From contig JAIUPT010000042.1 of NCBI GenBank assembly GCA_022315425.1, positions 558,001-622,000 of the forward strand: a stretch of DNA of 64,000 nt, in the 5' to 3' direction. This document shows positions 11,126 to 21,790 of the stretch, in pieces (within the stretch, counting starts at the first letter, position 1; the number at the start of each line of letters is the position of its first letter). The position numbers and the translations under genes are program-made. The notes under the pieces are model-generated. The model was given only the letters and a program-made list of their open reading frames with translations. It was not told the DNA's origin and ran no database searches. Source of the stretch: Pseudevernia furfuracea (taxonomy: Eukaryota > Ascomycota > Lecanoromycetes > Lecanorales > Parmeliaceae).

Positions 11126-13256
11126 ATGACCGATGCAGTCAAAACGATCAGCGACGCTGATAGTGAGCAGAATCGGACACAAGAATGGCTTGACGCCCAT
11201 TCTGATCCATCTCCTGATCTTCGAGGAGGCCTGGTCAACAGCGAGGATGATCAGGGTATTGCTGCCCGTCTCTACTCGCTGTGTCTAGGCGTGCTCCGAC
11301 AAATGTGTCGACAAGAACAGTACAAATCATCGAGTGGAGATAGTATGTCTATATTGAAAGAAGAGGTGGCAAAGCTATATCTATGGGGGGAGGCGTTCAG
11401 AGATGGCAAACTTGACAGAGCCTTGGAGTACTCTGATGAAGTCCGAAGCAATGTATTGGAGTCACTTGGAGATATTGGAAGACTGCTCCTACGTGGTAAG
11501 GACTAGCAGGCCTCGAGAAGAAAACCGCCCAATATCCAATATCCGATATCGTTGGCGACGCTGACTAGTCTAAAACAGAAGTCTGGCCGTCATCTATCTC
11601 AATGCCCGAGTCGTCTTTCTCTCAAAAGCCCATACAAGAGTTGAAGTATCTTGTTGAACAAGCGAGAGCAATCACATCCAGCCAAAAAGGTGTAGTAATA
11701 GAAAGTGCAGGAGGTGAAGAAGGAGGATCTGATACCGATGATGATGATGACATCTCGGAGGCTGATGTCACCGGCGAGATTTTTGAAGAGCTTAGATTAC
11801 ACACTCGATGGCTTACGCAACTAGCCCCCACCTTGGAGCAAAACCTGATACACGCAGAGAACGCCAGGTACCAAACCTCATGCCGTAGAGGCGCACCTTT
11901 TTCTGTATCTGGTCCGGCGGTCATATACGTCTCATTGGTTCGGGAGAAATTCAGACAAGCACAGAACCAGCTGGTCGAGCGACTAGGAGAGGCCAACTGG
12001 CAAAGACATGTTAACGTGCGAACTCGGATAGAGTCTTCGCTTGATGTTGCTCCGCCTGCTGAAGAGCTAGCCGTCGCCAAGTCCCTATTTCGACCATATT
12101 CAGCTTTCCATGACTCGGGTATTGGTACGAGCGTCCAGGGGCAAACGCAATATGCACCATCACACACGTCATTTCAATCGAGCAACAAAGAAGGGGAGCT
12201 TGAATCTTCGCGAGTCCCAGTAACACCTGTAGAGGTACATGACGGTAGACCTTTCCAGTGTTTTCTTTGTAAATCCATGCTCTCGAACATCAAAAATCGA
12301 GTCGATTGGAAGTGAGTCTCTTCAAATCACAGTCTGTTTCCATGGGGCCTAATCATGACCTACTTCTAGAATGCACATATTCTCAGACCTGCAACCATAC
12401 ATCTGTACGTTCACTGAGTGCGGAGATAAGCTGGCACAATTCCCTAGTCGAGCCGCATGGGCTGAGCACGAGTTTTCCAACCACCGCACCACGCAATCAT
12501 GGACTTGTCCAGAATGTGCTGAAGACTTTCTCGAGGTTTCTACCTGGGAGGAACACCTTCAAGAAATGCATCGTCTTTTCTTTCCTGGTCCAAATTTACA
12601 AGTTGCAAAGGACATGGCACTCAAAACGGAAGCAAGACGGATCGAGGATGATGAGTGCCCTCTCTGCCGTATTGTTGTTGGCAAGCCTCGCCGCGGATTT
12701 GTCAAGCATGTGGGGCGACACATGGAGGAAATTGCGTTGATGGCCTTGCCACGAGATGTAGAAGAGGACACAGAAGAAAGCTCTTTGAGCACAGATCATA
12801 CATCGCTTGAGAGAAGCAGCCAAAATTTTGACTTAAAGCTTCCAACCGAGAAGGACAGAGAAGAACCCATTTTCAACGATCACCCTGCAGAGCATATAGC
12901 TGCAGTCAACGCTAACCGAGCGTTTGTCCGCGTCAACGAGGATGATGCGAATAGTGTTCTCAGGTTGACGGATGAGGAAAAGGCTCATGCGAAAGCGGAA
13001 AGAGTGTGGCCATATAAGTGCGCTGACTGTAGAAAGAAAAAAACCAAGGCACGTGATTCATCAGTAACGAACATGCTTTCAACACGCTTATAAATCTATC
13101 TAGTGCACTCATAAGCTGCGCGGAGATGTATCCATCGAGTCGAGTGATGAGCGGACCCCTAAAACTCCATGGATCGAGCCCCCGACACCGGACTATGGCC
13201 CTGGGCAGCAGAATCCTCTATTCTATCAATCCCCTCTATTCTATCAATCCCCTTGA
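11126..13256 (+). CDS. fungal C2H2 zinc-finger protein with Zn2Cys6-like motif; one GC-AG intron
   Basis: Exons 11126-11495, 11579-12311, 12370-13048 and 13104-13256 give 644 aa. The first two introns are GT-AG (83 and 58 nt). The third starts with GC (AAG|GCACGT...CTATCTAG, 55 nt) and joins CADCRKKKTK to CTHKL, making a CxxC...C cluster like the first half of a Zn2Cys6 domain. N-terminal residues are helical (QEWLDAHSD, KLYLWGEAFRDGKLD). The middle has an acidic patch and several zinc-finger units (FQCFLCKSML, YICTFTECGDKL, WTCPECAEDF, ECPLCRIVVG) ending in HVGRHMEEIALMALP, typical of this family. The N-terminus is uncertain: the frame is open upstream to 11000 without an ATG. The TGA at 13254 may be premature, because the same frame continues into a GATA finger. 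Confidence 0.68.
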
Positions 13257-13915
13257 AACCCCAGAATTGGTAAATCCGAGAAGGCGGCTGGCACAAAAAT
13301 GAACGCATTCAAGGACCAAGCAGGCAATGAGCGTGTTCAGCTCCAAACCAACGAAGGTACAGGTGCTCACATGGATAATATGAAAGTCTCGGGCATCTTT
13401 GCGGACTCTGAATTCGAGACCCCGCGTCGCAGACCTGCCCCTCCTGGGCGATGTTGTATTTGTAATAGCGGTAGTACACGGAGGTGGCGGACTGGTCCTG
13501 ACGGTCCTCGGAACTTTGTGTAATGCATGTGGTCTACGTATGTTATCTGATCATATCAATATGATGTTACACTGACAATCATGTAGGCTATGACAATTTG
13601 AAAAGAGAAATCCGTCTAAAAGTGTTGACAGAAGGCAATGCTGCTTCACAGAAATCGAATACAGCAACGTTTGAGGGAGTAGTCAACGTGAGAGCTTCAA
13701 TTATTTCAACTCATATTTAAACCCATCTAATTCGTACCCTTCTATAGGACAATTACTTCAATCGCGATTTCAACAATTCGGATCTACTTCAGAACTTTGA
13801 TTTCGAGCAGGTTCTGCAAACGAGTGATCCATTAATCAAATCCGCGGAGCATAGCGCCAAGGCAATCGTGCCTGAGGTGGGAGAAGCAGACAAACCGGGA
13901 CAAGGTCCCAACTGA
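13257..13915 (+). pseudogene. GATA-type zinc-finger segment, in frame with the upstream gene after one TGA, then frameshifted
   Basis: Directly after the TGA at 13254-13256 the same frame stays open to 13511 and encodes a GATA-type finger start (RCCICNSGSTRRWRTGPDGP). The second half (LCNACGLR) is one base out of phase: the finger is restored only by skipping one A at 13512-13513. Beyond this, introns at 13538-13586 (GTATGT...TGTAG, 49 nt) and 13688-13747 (GTGAGA...TATAG, 60 nt) join exons 13587-13687 and 13748-13915, ending in TGA. This part reads as the original C-terminus of the zinc-finger protein, now cut off by one stop and one slip. It could instead be a separate decayed gene, or sequencing error could explain the slip. 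Confidence 0.6.
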
Positions 13916-14936
13916 GTCAATGCGGATAGTACGATTTAGAGATATGGCATCATCGAGGGGGGGAAGGCCAGTGTGCAGTGGGCTGTCATAAAGGCTGGTA
14001 AGCGACGGCGACGGTTTACAGAGAGAAGATGAATGAAGCGTGACACTACAGAGCCAAAGCGTGCCCGATCGGAGAAGTTCGATAGGCAATGCAGATTCAC
14101 AACAGCGTAGGCATTGCTTTTTTCCGGAAATCCGTGTGCACGGTGATTGGGATGTAAGAAAGGCAAGGTTTCACTGTTGTTACGCAAGATCGAGCTAATC
14201 AAGGTTGATATGGAGTTTTTGCAACAGAAGGGCAGAGCAAGAAGGAATCTGAGGATTGGTTCGTTTCTTTTGAGCGGTGCGGCTAGTTAAGACAACGTGC
14301 CCATGCAAAGGAATCGTCAACGATGACGACGGCTATCCACCTCCATTTTGCAACATTGTACATGATTACGATTGGGAAATCGTGCAACAGGTTAGAAATT
14401 CCACCTTCGCAGACTGGCATTCCAAAGGCGAAACGCTGTCATAGGTTAATGCCATCACCTTCGAGGATGCTCATTCACAATTTTTTTCTCTGTCTTTTCA
14501 AGGAAAGGTTTTGCATGACGCATCGAAAATAAAGAGAGAAAACGGAAAAAACAGACGCACCGTCCTTCAAAAACCGAAAACCATACATTTTGACATTTTT
14601 TCCCACGTGGCTGTATCATTGCGATGTTTCATTGCACTTGTTTCGCGCTCGTAAGAGCTATAGGTATACAGAAAATAAAAAGCACCGCAACACCATTGTA
14701 CCAGCGCCATTAGGAACCGAACCTAATACGAACGAAATACCTCCGCAAAACATATACTATGCGACAACTTAGCTAACGCACGCATTTCTCCATCGGAATA
14801 AGAACCGACACAGAAACATTCTCTCGTGGAGCGCATGTGCGGTTGCGCATCACACCGTTCCGAACAGCGAAAAGAATAAAACTCCATACTTTCCGCTTTC
14901 CATCCTTCATCAAAACCCTATCTCCCTCTTTCCTCC
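13916..14936. other. intergenic, no gene recognised
   Basis: About 1 kb with small unsupported open frames only. It includes the presumed promoter of the small secreted protein gene at 14972. Confidence 0.5.
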
Positions 14937-14960
14937 AAAAAAAAAAAAAAAAAAAAAAAA
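14937..14960 (+). repeat. run of 24 A residues just upstream of a start codon
   Basis: A pure A tract ends 11 bases before the ATG at 14972 and so probably lies in the 5' leader or core promoter of that gene. Poly(dA:dT) tracts exclude nucleosomes in fungi; that role here is an inference. Its exact length is prone to sequencing error. Confidence 0.7.
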
Positions 14961-14971
14961 CAGTAACAACG

Positions 14972-15574
14972 ATGAATCTCCCCCTCCACTCTCTCATCCT
15001 CGCGATCACCCTCCTCATCCTCGCCTCACCATCCCTCACCCTCACCCTCCCACCCTCAACCACCCTCACCCAACTAAACACCACCATCCTGGCCCCGGCC
15101 CCCATAATCGGCACGCCCACCTGCCGACGCCTCCCCGGCGGCTTCACCCTCCTCGTCTGCGCCCGCCTCCTCGCCGGACTCAAAAACCTCCCGGACTACA
15201 AAAAGCAAGAGATCTGGTCCGAGTACGCGACGGGCGAGTACCGACTCCCGGTCGTCTTCATCCAGACCGACCCCGTGACGTCGCAAACGTGCCACCTGAC
15301 GATGGACCTGTACGAGCCGGGCGTGCCGGCCACGGCGTCGGAGACGTTTTCGCTCGAGGGGGAGCAGAGGGATCTGAACCGGATCTACTTTGATTGTCTG
15401 AAGAAGTACGGCACGGCTGGGTTCATGAGGATCGGTTTGCATGGGAACATTGCGGCGTTGTTGGGGCCGCCGTTGGAGGAGTCTGAGGAGGGAGAGTCGG
15501 AGGGGTTGGCCGCTCTAAGGAATGGGACCAGGAGTGCGAGGGTGGTGGATCTGACGGAGATCCGGGAGGGCTAG
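14972..15574 (+). CDS. small secreted protein (200 aa, four cysteines), unknown function
   Basis: A single exon encodes 200 aa. I chose the ATG at 14972 because it begins a strong signal peptide (MNLPLHSLILAITLLILASP). Upstream in-frame codons lie in the A tract and the 5' leader. The mature part has four cysteines (TPTC, LLVC, QTCHL, YFDC), which could form two disulfides, and a central YKKQEIWSEYATGEYRLPVVF block. It ends in an acidic, low-complexity tail. I do not recognise a Pfam family. Length, secretion and cysteine number fit a small secreted or effector-like protein, but nothing shows a host role. The coding sequence is rich in C in the third position, unlike its intergenic flanks. 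Confidence 0.7.
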   Translation: MNLPLHSLILAITLLILASPSLTLTLPPSTTLTQLNTTILAPAPIIGTPTCRRLPGGFTLLVCARLLAGLKNLPDYKKQEIWSEYATGEYRLPVVFIQTDPVTSQTCHLTMDLYEPGVPATASETFSLEGEQRDLNRIYFDCLKKYGTAGFMRIGLHGNIAALLGPPLEESEEGESEGLAALRNGTRSARVVDLTEIREG

Positions 15575-15751
15575 GAATCAGAGTGATGGTCGGAAGACGA
15601 ACCATTGAAGTTTGAAAGTTGGTGGGAAAATTACAGTATGGCCCTATCGTCATACATCAGATGTTCATTACAAAGTAAATCTCGCAAGAGCGACTTTAGA
15701 CTCCACAACGCCGCAAAAAAACATTACGCACACCAAATCCAAAATTGCGCA

Positions 15752-16739
15752 TCATTTCTGCGGTTTGAGTCCAAAGTATATTGCCACAGCCAACCCAACG
15801 ATAGCAAATATCGGACTGATGACCGTAGCGATCTTTGCCCACTTACTCAGCCCGCTCTTCTTGACAGGAGCCCCTGAATAAAGTGAGGTGGTCGAGTTCT
15901 GCATCGAGAGGGGCGTATATTGTTGCTGTGGGTACTTGTGCTTCTGGTGGATCTTCCATGCCATGTAAAGAAACCACAGGAAGACTAGACCACCAATCAG
16001 AGCCACAACCGCCCCAACGACTATTATCGTTATGGTTGTTGTACTTGAGAGGCTTGATGATGTAGGTGTTTGCGATGGGAGTGGTGTCACTGGGGTTGTA
16101 GTGGTGTCTGAAACCGGGGTGGTAGTGATGCCTGACAGGGGATGAGTGGTTGAACCGGGCAGCATTGTGGTTTTAGCGGTAGCAGCGGCTGGAGTTGTGA
16201 CTGCAGCAGGCGTAGATGCTGAGAGGAACGCAGTGTAGGTAAAAGGTAACAGGCCACAGCCCAGAAAGACAGTTGCACCCTGGTCAAACAGATATTTCCC
16301 AACATCAGGCATCGAAGCCGGGCTTGTACGTTAGTCCATACGTTCGGCTTTCATAACAGCATCGCAAAGGCCTTACCAACACGCTGCTCCAGGCCCACAT
16401 CCTTCAACGGAAGGCCAATACCCGTATGGATATATTGTCGTAATGGGGGCATTATCAGTACCAGAGCAGTACCCTACAGCAGGTGCCAAGTTCGTTGCCA
16501 CCAAGCATGGTGTGCCGATGGAACAGGAGAGGGTCTCGACTTTTTACCTCTCAGCCTTGTAATTGGATCAAAAGGGCGCCGAGGAGCATACTTAGACCAT
16601 TAGGAGTGACGGAATAGTAGCCACAAATGTTTTCGGCAGCCTCGCGTTTAGCAATCCGCGGTGCCGGTGTAATGAAAGGGGGTAGGACCAAAGCTGACAC
16701 GCAAGACGAGAGTAGAGTAATGGGCAATATAAAATACAT
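15752..16739 (-). CDS. secreted/plasma-membrane protein: signal peptide, Cys-rich ectodomain, Ser/Thr stalk, transmembrane helix
   Basis: Three exons, 16739-16592, 16539-16377 and 16322-15752, encode 293 aa. Introns are 52 and 54 nt (GTATGC...AAAAAG; GTAAGG...TACAAG). The joins recover cysteines from otherwise hidden sequence (LSCSIGTPCLVA, VGYCSGTD, EGCGPGAAC). The order is signal peptide (residues 1-20), a Cys-rich ectodomain to about residue 115, a Ser/Thr/Pro-rich stalk likely to be O-glycosylated, a transmembrane helix (ITIIVVGAVVALIGGLVFLW), a cytoplasmic segment with a QQQYTPL stretch, and a second hydrophobic helix near the C-terminus. This is the architecture of fungal wall-stress or adhesion-type receptors (Wsc/Mid2-like). 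I see no certain WSC domain, so the role is open. Confidence 0.72.
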
Positions 16740-18650
16740 GCTTTCTGATTTCTAGCTTCACTGCAACGAGAGAGCGTGAGCTTGAGCAAGGTTGAAAAGA
16801 AGATTCAGGGGAATGGAGCGATTAAAAGCAAAGGCTGCGACTAGGGGGTTAGCGAAATGCTGTTGATAAGCCATTCTTTGTTCTGCGCATGAGGACGAGG
16901 CTAAAGATATCTACAGCGGGTCAGAGAGAGTAAGCGTTTTACGAAATGAATTGAAGAAGAGTGGCATTGGCGTGAGATGCCGCCTGATCGTGGCCATTTT
17001 GTCCTAGGCACAGGCACACGATGAAAAGGAAGGGTGCCGTTTCGGGAAATGTAAGCAGCAAGGCGCATGGGGGCGTACTCTTGGCATGCATTGAGACAAC
17101 CCTGATCAATCATCCTTGGGCCCAATGGCGGAGGAAAATAGCGGAATAAAATGGTCGCATGGGTCGCTCATCGAGGATGGCGAGGATGGCACGTTGTTTC
17201 CCAAAGTACCTCGTCTATTGTAGCCCTTTTTGAAGTTGATGCATCTTTCCCTTTGTGTACTCCTGTCAATCGGCTACAAGCGGTAAAGAGCGTTGTTGGT
17301 AAGCAGCATCTAGCATGTGAATTGGCTTCGGCTTTCTATATGCTTCGTCCGGTGTTGGAGAATGATGCATTGAATTTGTGCAGCAGTGCAATGATTTGAC
17401 CTCGGGCGAACTGGAGATGTAGAGTAGATGTATTGTTCTAATACAGCATATCTTTGGCCTCCTTTGTTTGGTGCCTCCATCTGAGTTGTGGCTGGTCCTA
17501 TCTGGCAGTAGCAGTAATTATGGGCGGTTTGGCATTCTCTCTGGCAAAATGGAATGAGTTCTAGGCCACCGGTAGAATCCGGAGCTAACGATGTTGGGTC
17601 TAGCCGTTACTGCAGTGTAATGAGAATAGTGCGCCATCCTCACGCCATCTTACCCTTCAGGGAATGTCTCTCTACCTTATCTCTTAAAACATCTGCTCAC
17701 CACTCAGTTTGACATTTCAAGTAGGAGAGGGAATAAGGAAGGTGAGTGCTGTGCTCACAAGAAGACCTGTTCTTGCTGTTGCAAGTTTGAGCGCCATTTC
17801 TTCGCAGGCTCTGTCAAGTGTCATTCAACTTTCTGGCTTCTTCTATTCACTTCGGCACTGGCAACAACATCAGGGATTCTTTATACAGAAAGTTCTGAGC
17901 TTCTTGATAAGATCCTATCTCTTTTTGAGGAAACATGTCTTCGTGGCCGCGTCCCATCCACGGCAACCCCCTAGAGGAGTCCTATACTATTGTATTACCA
18001 CCGCAACTTCTCTGTGGGTCTCTTGACTCGTGCGCAGATCCTAAAGAGTCAAGCCACTCCAGGCGATACTGTGATCTGTTCCTCCTAGCGAGCAAAATTC
18101 AATGCTGCCAGGTTGAGCACCATGGTCTGAGTGGTAAGGAAGAGGAGGAGCCTAGCGGCGAAGGTCGCGTTGGGATCTTTTAACAGTCGCCCCTTTTGCT
18201 ACAGCCTCTTTGGGGTCCCAAAAAGGACAATATATAAATAAAAAAGTCTGAGAAGGTTCGTTCGTGGGGCTCTACCAAACATGGGAGTTTGTCTCAAGCA
18301 CGAGGGTCCGAAAATGAGTGCACAGTTTTTTACAATATGTGAGAACTCATCAAATTATAAGAACCGTGGCTGTTCAGTAAACATAGGCAAGGCGACTCAG
18401 CAGAATTCTCTTAGAATGTTCCGGCACAAACTTCAAGTGCTGATACCACGCGCCAAGATTAATTTTTCTTGAATGCTGGTAGACATGAACAGCCAACAAC
18501 ATCTATGAGACATCCTTTTTCTGACAGCACCTTCTCACCATTGGACTTCTATGACATTTACGGTGCTCCCAGTAAACATCATAATCCGTCATTCTAAATT
18601 GAAGACCTAAGTTACACACCTCTCGAGCTCTTCTCTTTTCATCATCCAAA
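16740..18650. other. 1.9-kb intergenic region, no gene recognised
   Basis: Open frames of up to about 105 codons are present, but none has a domain, codon pattern or splice context that I trust. It should contain the upstream regions of the two divergent flanking genes. Confidence 0.5.
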
Positions 18651-19970
18651 ATGCTGCGACGCCTCTTTGTCTCACAGGCCCAGTCTCCAAGTCCCAATCC
18701 TCAATTTTTAAACCAGTTGCCAGTCTCCGACATGCTGCGACGCCTCTTCTTCTGCCAGGAACAGTCTTCAAGTCCCGATCCTCGAGTTGCAAACCAGTTG
18801 CCAGTGTTCAACAATGCCGACACAGTAGCAGCAATCATAGACAATATCACGGATTTGGCAACGCTATGCAACTTTGCTTCCGTCTTTCCAATTGCCAGAT
18901 TTGTGGTTGCGCAGTACCCCAGGTCTATCCTAGCACATACTGTTAGTAACGATCTGGTTCTGGCCTTCGTCGCCAGTACCGAGTATGAAACTCAAGGCCC
19001 GGATTCAATGGAGCCATTTCTCAAGCAGAAGAACATCAACAAAGGCTGTCTTGAAATCCCACGCATCCTCAACGGCGGCCACCTTCTCGAGTCGTTAATA
19101 GTAATCGATGATGCTATCGAGAGATTCAGCGCATTCCTTCGCATTAACAACGGCTATGCGGAAAATTTCTACAAGATGGACGTAAAGCCAGGATTGATCG
19201 GCTACCTCTCGAGTCTCTTCCGGAACCAATATTACTTGATTCCATTCCAACATAGCACAGATAAATTTCGAGCAAAGGAAGCACTTTGGCATCTGGAAAT
19301 TTACAACGCACATTTCCTCACCGGTGGTGGTGGAGCCTATGGATCCTCGCCGAAAAATCTGGAGGATCAAGCCCACTATCTGCACGTGCTGGACCCCAAA
19401 ATGTTGTGGACCTTGTATTACATCTGCCAGCATTTTGCTCAGACCCTGAATTCTCCGACCCTACATGATACCCAGCACAGACTCTACGAAATCTTGAAGT
19501 TGGGACACGGGGTTACCAGGTCGCAAAGACAGCCAGGCAGACCATGGTCCGAGAACAAAGGGTTCTTTGAGAAGTACCTTGCGTACCAGCTATCTCTAGC
19601 TTTGCCGGAGATGTTACGCGTCTTTCACTATCAATGGAGCGGGGATCTACGAGGACCGGCGCCTGATGCGCCAAATGATGGTACCAATCGTCCATCGCCT
19701 AGGGAGGTATCTCAACAGCGACGAGAAGACTGGACTCTTCTTTGGGGATCTGACGCTTACGAAGAGCTTGACGAAGAATGGGAGGTTGAGTTCATATCTA
19801 AGAAGACCGTGTTTTGGCGCTTGACCACTTGGTTCGGTTTGACTCTCGGCGTTCTTTGGTGGACATGTATCTTTTTTTTTTCTTATTGTCTTTATATATG
19901 TTACGTTTGGAGCGCCTATGGAAAGCAGAAGTGTGAGATGGTGTGGACTTCACGAAGGAGGCAGCTATGA
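18651..19970 (+). CDS. F-box-like protein with C-terminal transmembrane segment and duplicated N-terminus
   Basis: A single exon encodes 439 aa. The first 54 residues are two tandem 27-residue copies: each starts MLRRLF and runs through S-P-P to NQLPV, so an 81-bp block has been duplicated at the start codon and either ATG could serve. Residues about 55-100 (TVAAIIDNITDLATLCNFASVFPIARFVV) resemble a degenerate F-box. The middle is a conserved-looking fungal domain of unknown function (HVLDPKMLWTLYYICQHF, WSENKGFFEKYLAYQLS). The C-terminus has a very hydrophobic segment (about residues 395-425) whose FFF comes from a run of T around 19871. A homopolymer error there would change the tail. No function is assigned. 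Confidence 0.6.
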   Translation: MLRRLFVSQAQSPSPNPQFLNQLPVSDMLRRLFFCQEQSSSPDPRVANQLPVFNNADTVAAIIDNITDLATLCNFASVFPIARFVVAQYPRSILAHTVSNDLVLAFVASTEYETQGPDSMEPFLKQKNINKGCLEIPRILNGGHLLESLIVIDDAIERFSAFLRINNGYAENFYKMDVKPGLIGYLSSLFRNQYYLIPFQHSTDKFRAKEALWHLEIYNAHFLTGGGGAYGSSPKNLEDQAHYLHVLDPKMLWTLYYICQHFAQTLNSPTLHDTQHRLYEILKLGHGVTRSQRQPGRPWSENKGFFEKYLAYQLSLALPEMLRVFHYQWSGDLRGPAPDAPNDGTNRPSPREVSQQRREDWTLLWGSDAYEELDEEWEVEFISKKTVFWRLTTWFGLTLGVLWWTCIFFFSYCLYICYVWSAYGKQKCEMVWTSRRRQL

Positions 19971-20063
19971 CTCATGTTGATGCGGATGCTTATGTACGAA
20001 GGGAAAAAAGCCCTTGTCAACAGACCCGACTGCACTCCTGTTCCCATAACCACTACAATATTC

Positions 20064-20990
20064 TCATCTCTCCTCTAACATCTTCCCTCCCGTCAATTCC
20101 TCGCCTATCTTTCTCATCCTCTCCCTCGTAACAATCGTATTCCCCTCTGCACTGTCCATCGCCGTCTGCCTCCCACTCTTATTGACCTTCCCCAACAACT
20201 CTTGCACTGTTTCCGGATATCCCAGATTCCAAATATTTTCTCCCTCACTTCTATCGCTCCTGAACTGGCTCTTATCATCAAATGCCCTATCAATCACCCC
20301 GTCCAGATGCTTGCCCGTGGTGATGAAATCACCAGCATTGACATAAAGAGTGTGCAGGGCATTCCGCCGGTTCTCTTCCCTCATAGCTACCATATCAGCG
20401 ACATTCTGACGCTTAACCGCGAGACGAGCAGTCCGTGTGGGGTCAGGAATAGCATGGTGTTTAGTTGGCCGTTGAGTTGAGAGGACCGAGGGATTGGTGA
20501 GCCGGACGTCTTTGCGTTCGGGGGCGTAGAGAAGCTTTTCTCTGATGCTGGAGTTTGCGGCCCTTATGATCCTCGTCCTTCGATCAATTTCAGTTTTTCT
20601 CTGATGTAGCTCTGTCAATCCCTCCCGTAAGTTCCGCCGTCGTAGCTCCGATTGTCGAGCTTTCCAGCTCACGAACTCGTCGTCTGATCTGGTGGTCTTG
20701 TCTTCGAGGGGTTCCGGGGTGACGGCGGCGAGGTATTCGGGAGAGGCTTTGCGTATTTCCCCTCTTTTCTGGCGAGGGAAGATTTTTCTGGGAGTAGGCA
20801 GGACGCCTTTCAAGTAGACGGGGAAAGGTTGCCTTGGTTGGACAAGGCGAGGGACTTGGATGAATTTGGGCGACTCGGGAGGTATTTGAGCGTAGGACGC
20901 GGAGGATGTGCTGAAGCCAGGTGATCTCGTGTGGCCGATACATTGCCATATCTGGAGGCAGCGTTGGCCATCTACAATTCGAGGAGGCAT
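20064..20990 (-). CDS. probable mitochondrial small-subunit ribosomal protein (Pet123/mS26-like)
   Basis: A single exon encodes 308 aa. I chose the ATG at 20990 (MPPRIVDGQRCLQ); upstream in-frame codons lack another ATG. The N-terminus is basic and hydroxylated and could be a mitochondrial presequence. It is followed by YAQIPPESPKFI, then PVYLKGVLPTPRKIFPR, a block I associate with fungal Pet123/mS26. The rest is a highly charged helical protein (SELRRRNLREGLTELHQRK, DRRTRIIRAANSSIREKLL), as expected for this rRNA-binding subunit, which is similar in length to yeast Pet123. The family call rests on recognised motifs, not on a search. The gene lies at the left edge of the AT-rich block and shows no damage. 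Confidence 0.6.
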   Translation of the reverse strand: MPPRIVDGQRCLQIWQCIGHTRSPGFSTSSASYAQIPPESPKFIQVPRLVQPRQPFPVYLKGVLPTPRKIFPRQKRGEIRKASPEYLAAVTPEPLEDKTTRSDDEFVSWKARQSELRRRNLREGLTELHQRKTEIDRRTRIIRAANSSIREKLLYAPERKDVRLTNPSVLSTQRPTKHHAIPDPTRTARLAVKRQNVADMVAMREENRRNALHTLYVNAGDFITTGKHLDGVIDRAFDDKSQFRSDRSEGENIWNLGYPETVQELLGKVNKSGRQTAMDSAEGNTIVTRERMRKIGEELTGGKMLEER

Positions 20991-21430
20991 GATGGCTACC
21001 AACGGTGAAGGATTTGGTTGTCGCTTTCAACTTCTGGGTTCTCGAGGTCAAGCCCTGCTCCCCGTAGTACGCGGGTACGGTGTTCGAAGGTGACCAATAG
21101 CTTTTTACTTTTTTACTTTTTTTTTTACTTTTTTTGCTGCCTCACCAAATCTGTTTCTTCTTAATTTCATTTTACTTAACAATCACATATACAAATAGCT
21201 TCGTATAATAAATATATATTCTTCTAATAGTGCGTAATCGATTTATTCAACTCGACTTTTATTGTAATAAGTATAAGACGCTCGAAAAAAGACGTCGAAT
21301 CGCATAAAGACTTTATTTTAAGTTTTTATAATTAAGATATCGAGTATAAAGATATTTTACACGTCTTATTTATTTAACGCGACTTTAATATTAATTTAAA
21401 CGTTTTTAAAAAGCATTTAAGAGTTTAAGA

Positions 21431-21790
21431 TATATCAACAAATCGAGAAGATGAAATAATATTAGCTCGAAGCGCATTTTGCGCAAAAAATCAAAAAAGT
21501 CACGAAGCTTATATTTTTATCTCTGAGCTGAGTTTGCGTAACTCGAGCTACTCGAGATGTGTTACGAGCGTACCCCGCATCCCGGCGTCCCTGCATCTCT
21601 TTGACACAGCCTTCCTTTGACACTTCCCTTTTAGGCTTAGCGTGTCTTGGCAGGTTCACTCCGCCATACATATATGGCCTCCCTCCCAGTACATAGTTGT
21701 CCTGTATCTAGTTGTCTCATTCTATACACCTACATGACTTGACTCTGTACTGGTCCTGACAAGATGATTTTAATATATTTGACACATTTT
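21431..21790 (-). repeat. dispersed repeat copy A (about 160 bp, split by a solo LTR)
   Basis: 21431-21559 plus 21762-21790 match 27361-27523 in reverse orientation. Shared blocks include CAACAAATCGAGAAGAT, GCGCATTTTGCGCAAAAAATC and TTTGACACATTT. The solo LTR at 21560-21761 sits inside this copy. The other copy lacks it and so acts as the empty site. Confidence 0.7.
21560..21761 (+). mobile_element. solo LTR, family 1, target duplication AGATG
   Basis: This 202-bp LTR begins TGTTACGAGCG and ends GGTCCTGACA. It is flanked by perfect 5-bp duplications AGATG (21555-21559 and 21762-21766). It is a solo LTR left by LTR-LTR recombination. It is much less mutated than its surroundings, so it arrived later than the RIP-like damage or is too short to be targeted. 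Confidence 0.85.

Noticed and set aside
15074..15653. Minus-strand open frames opposite the small secreted protein gene
   Set aside because: They are shadows of a GC-rich coding exon on the plus strand, with Arg-rich, low-quality composition.
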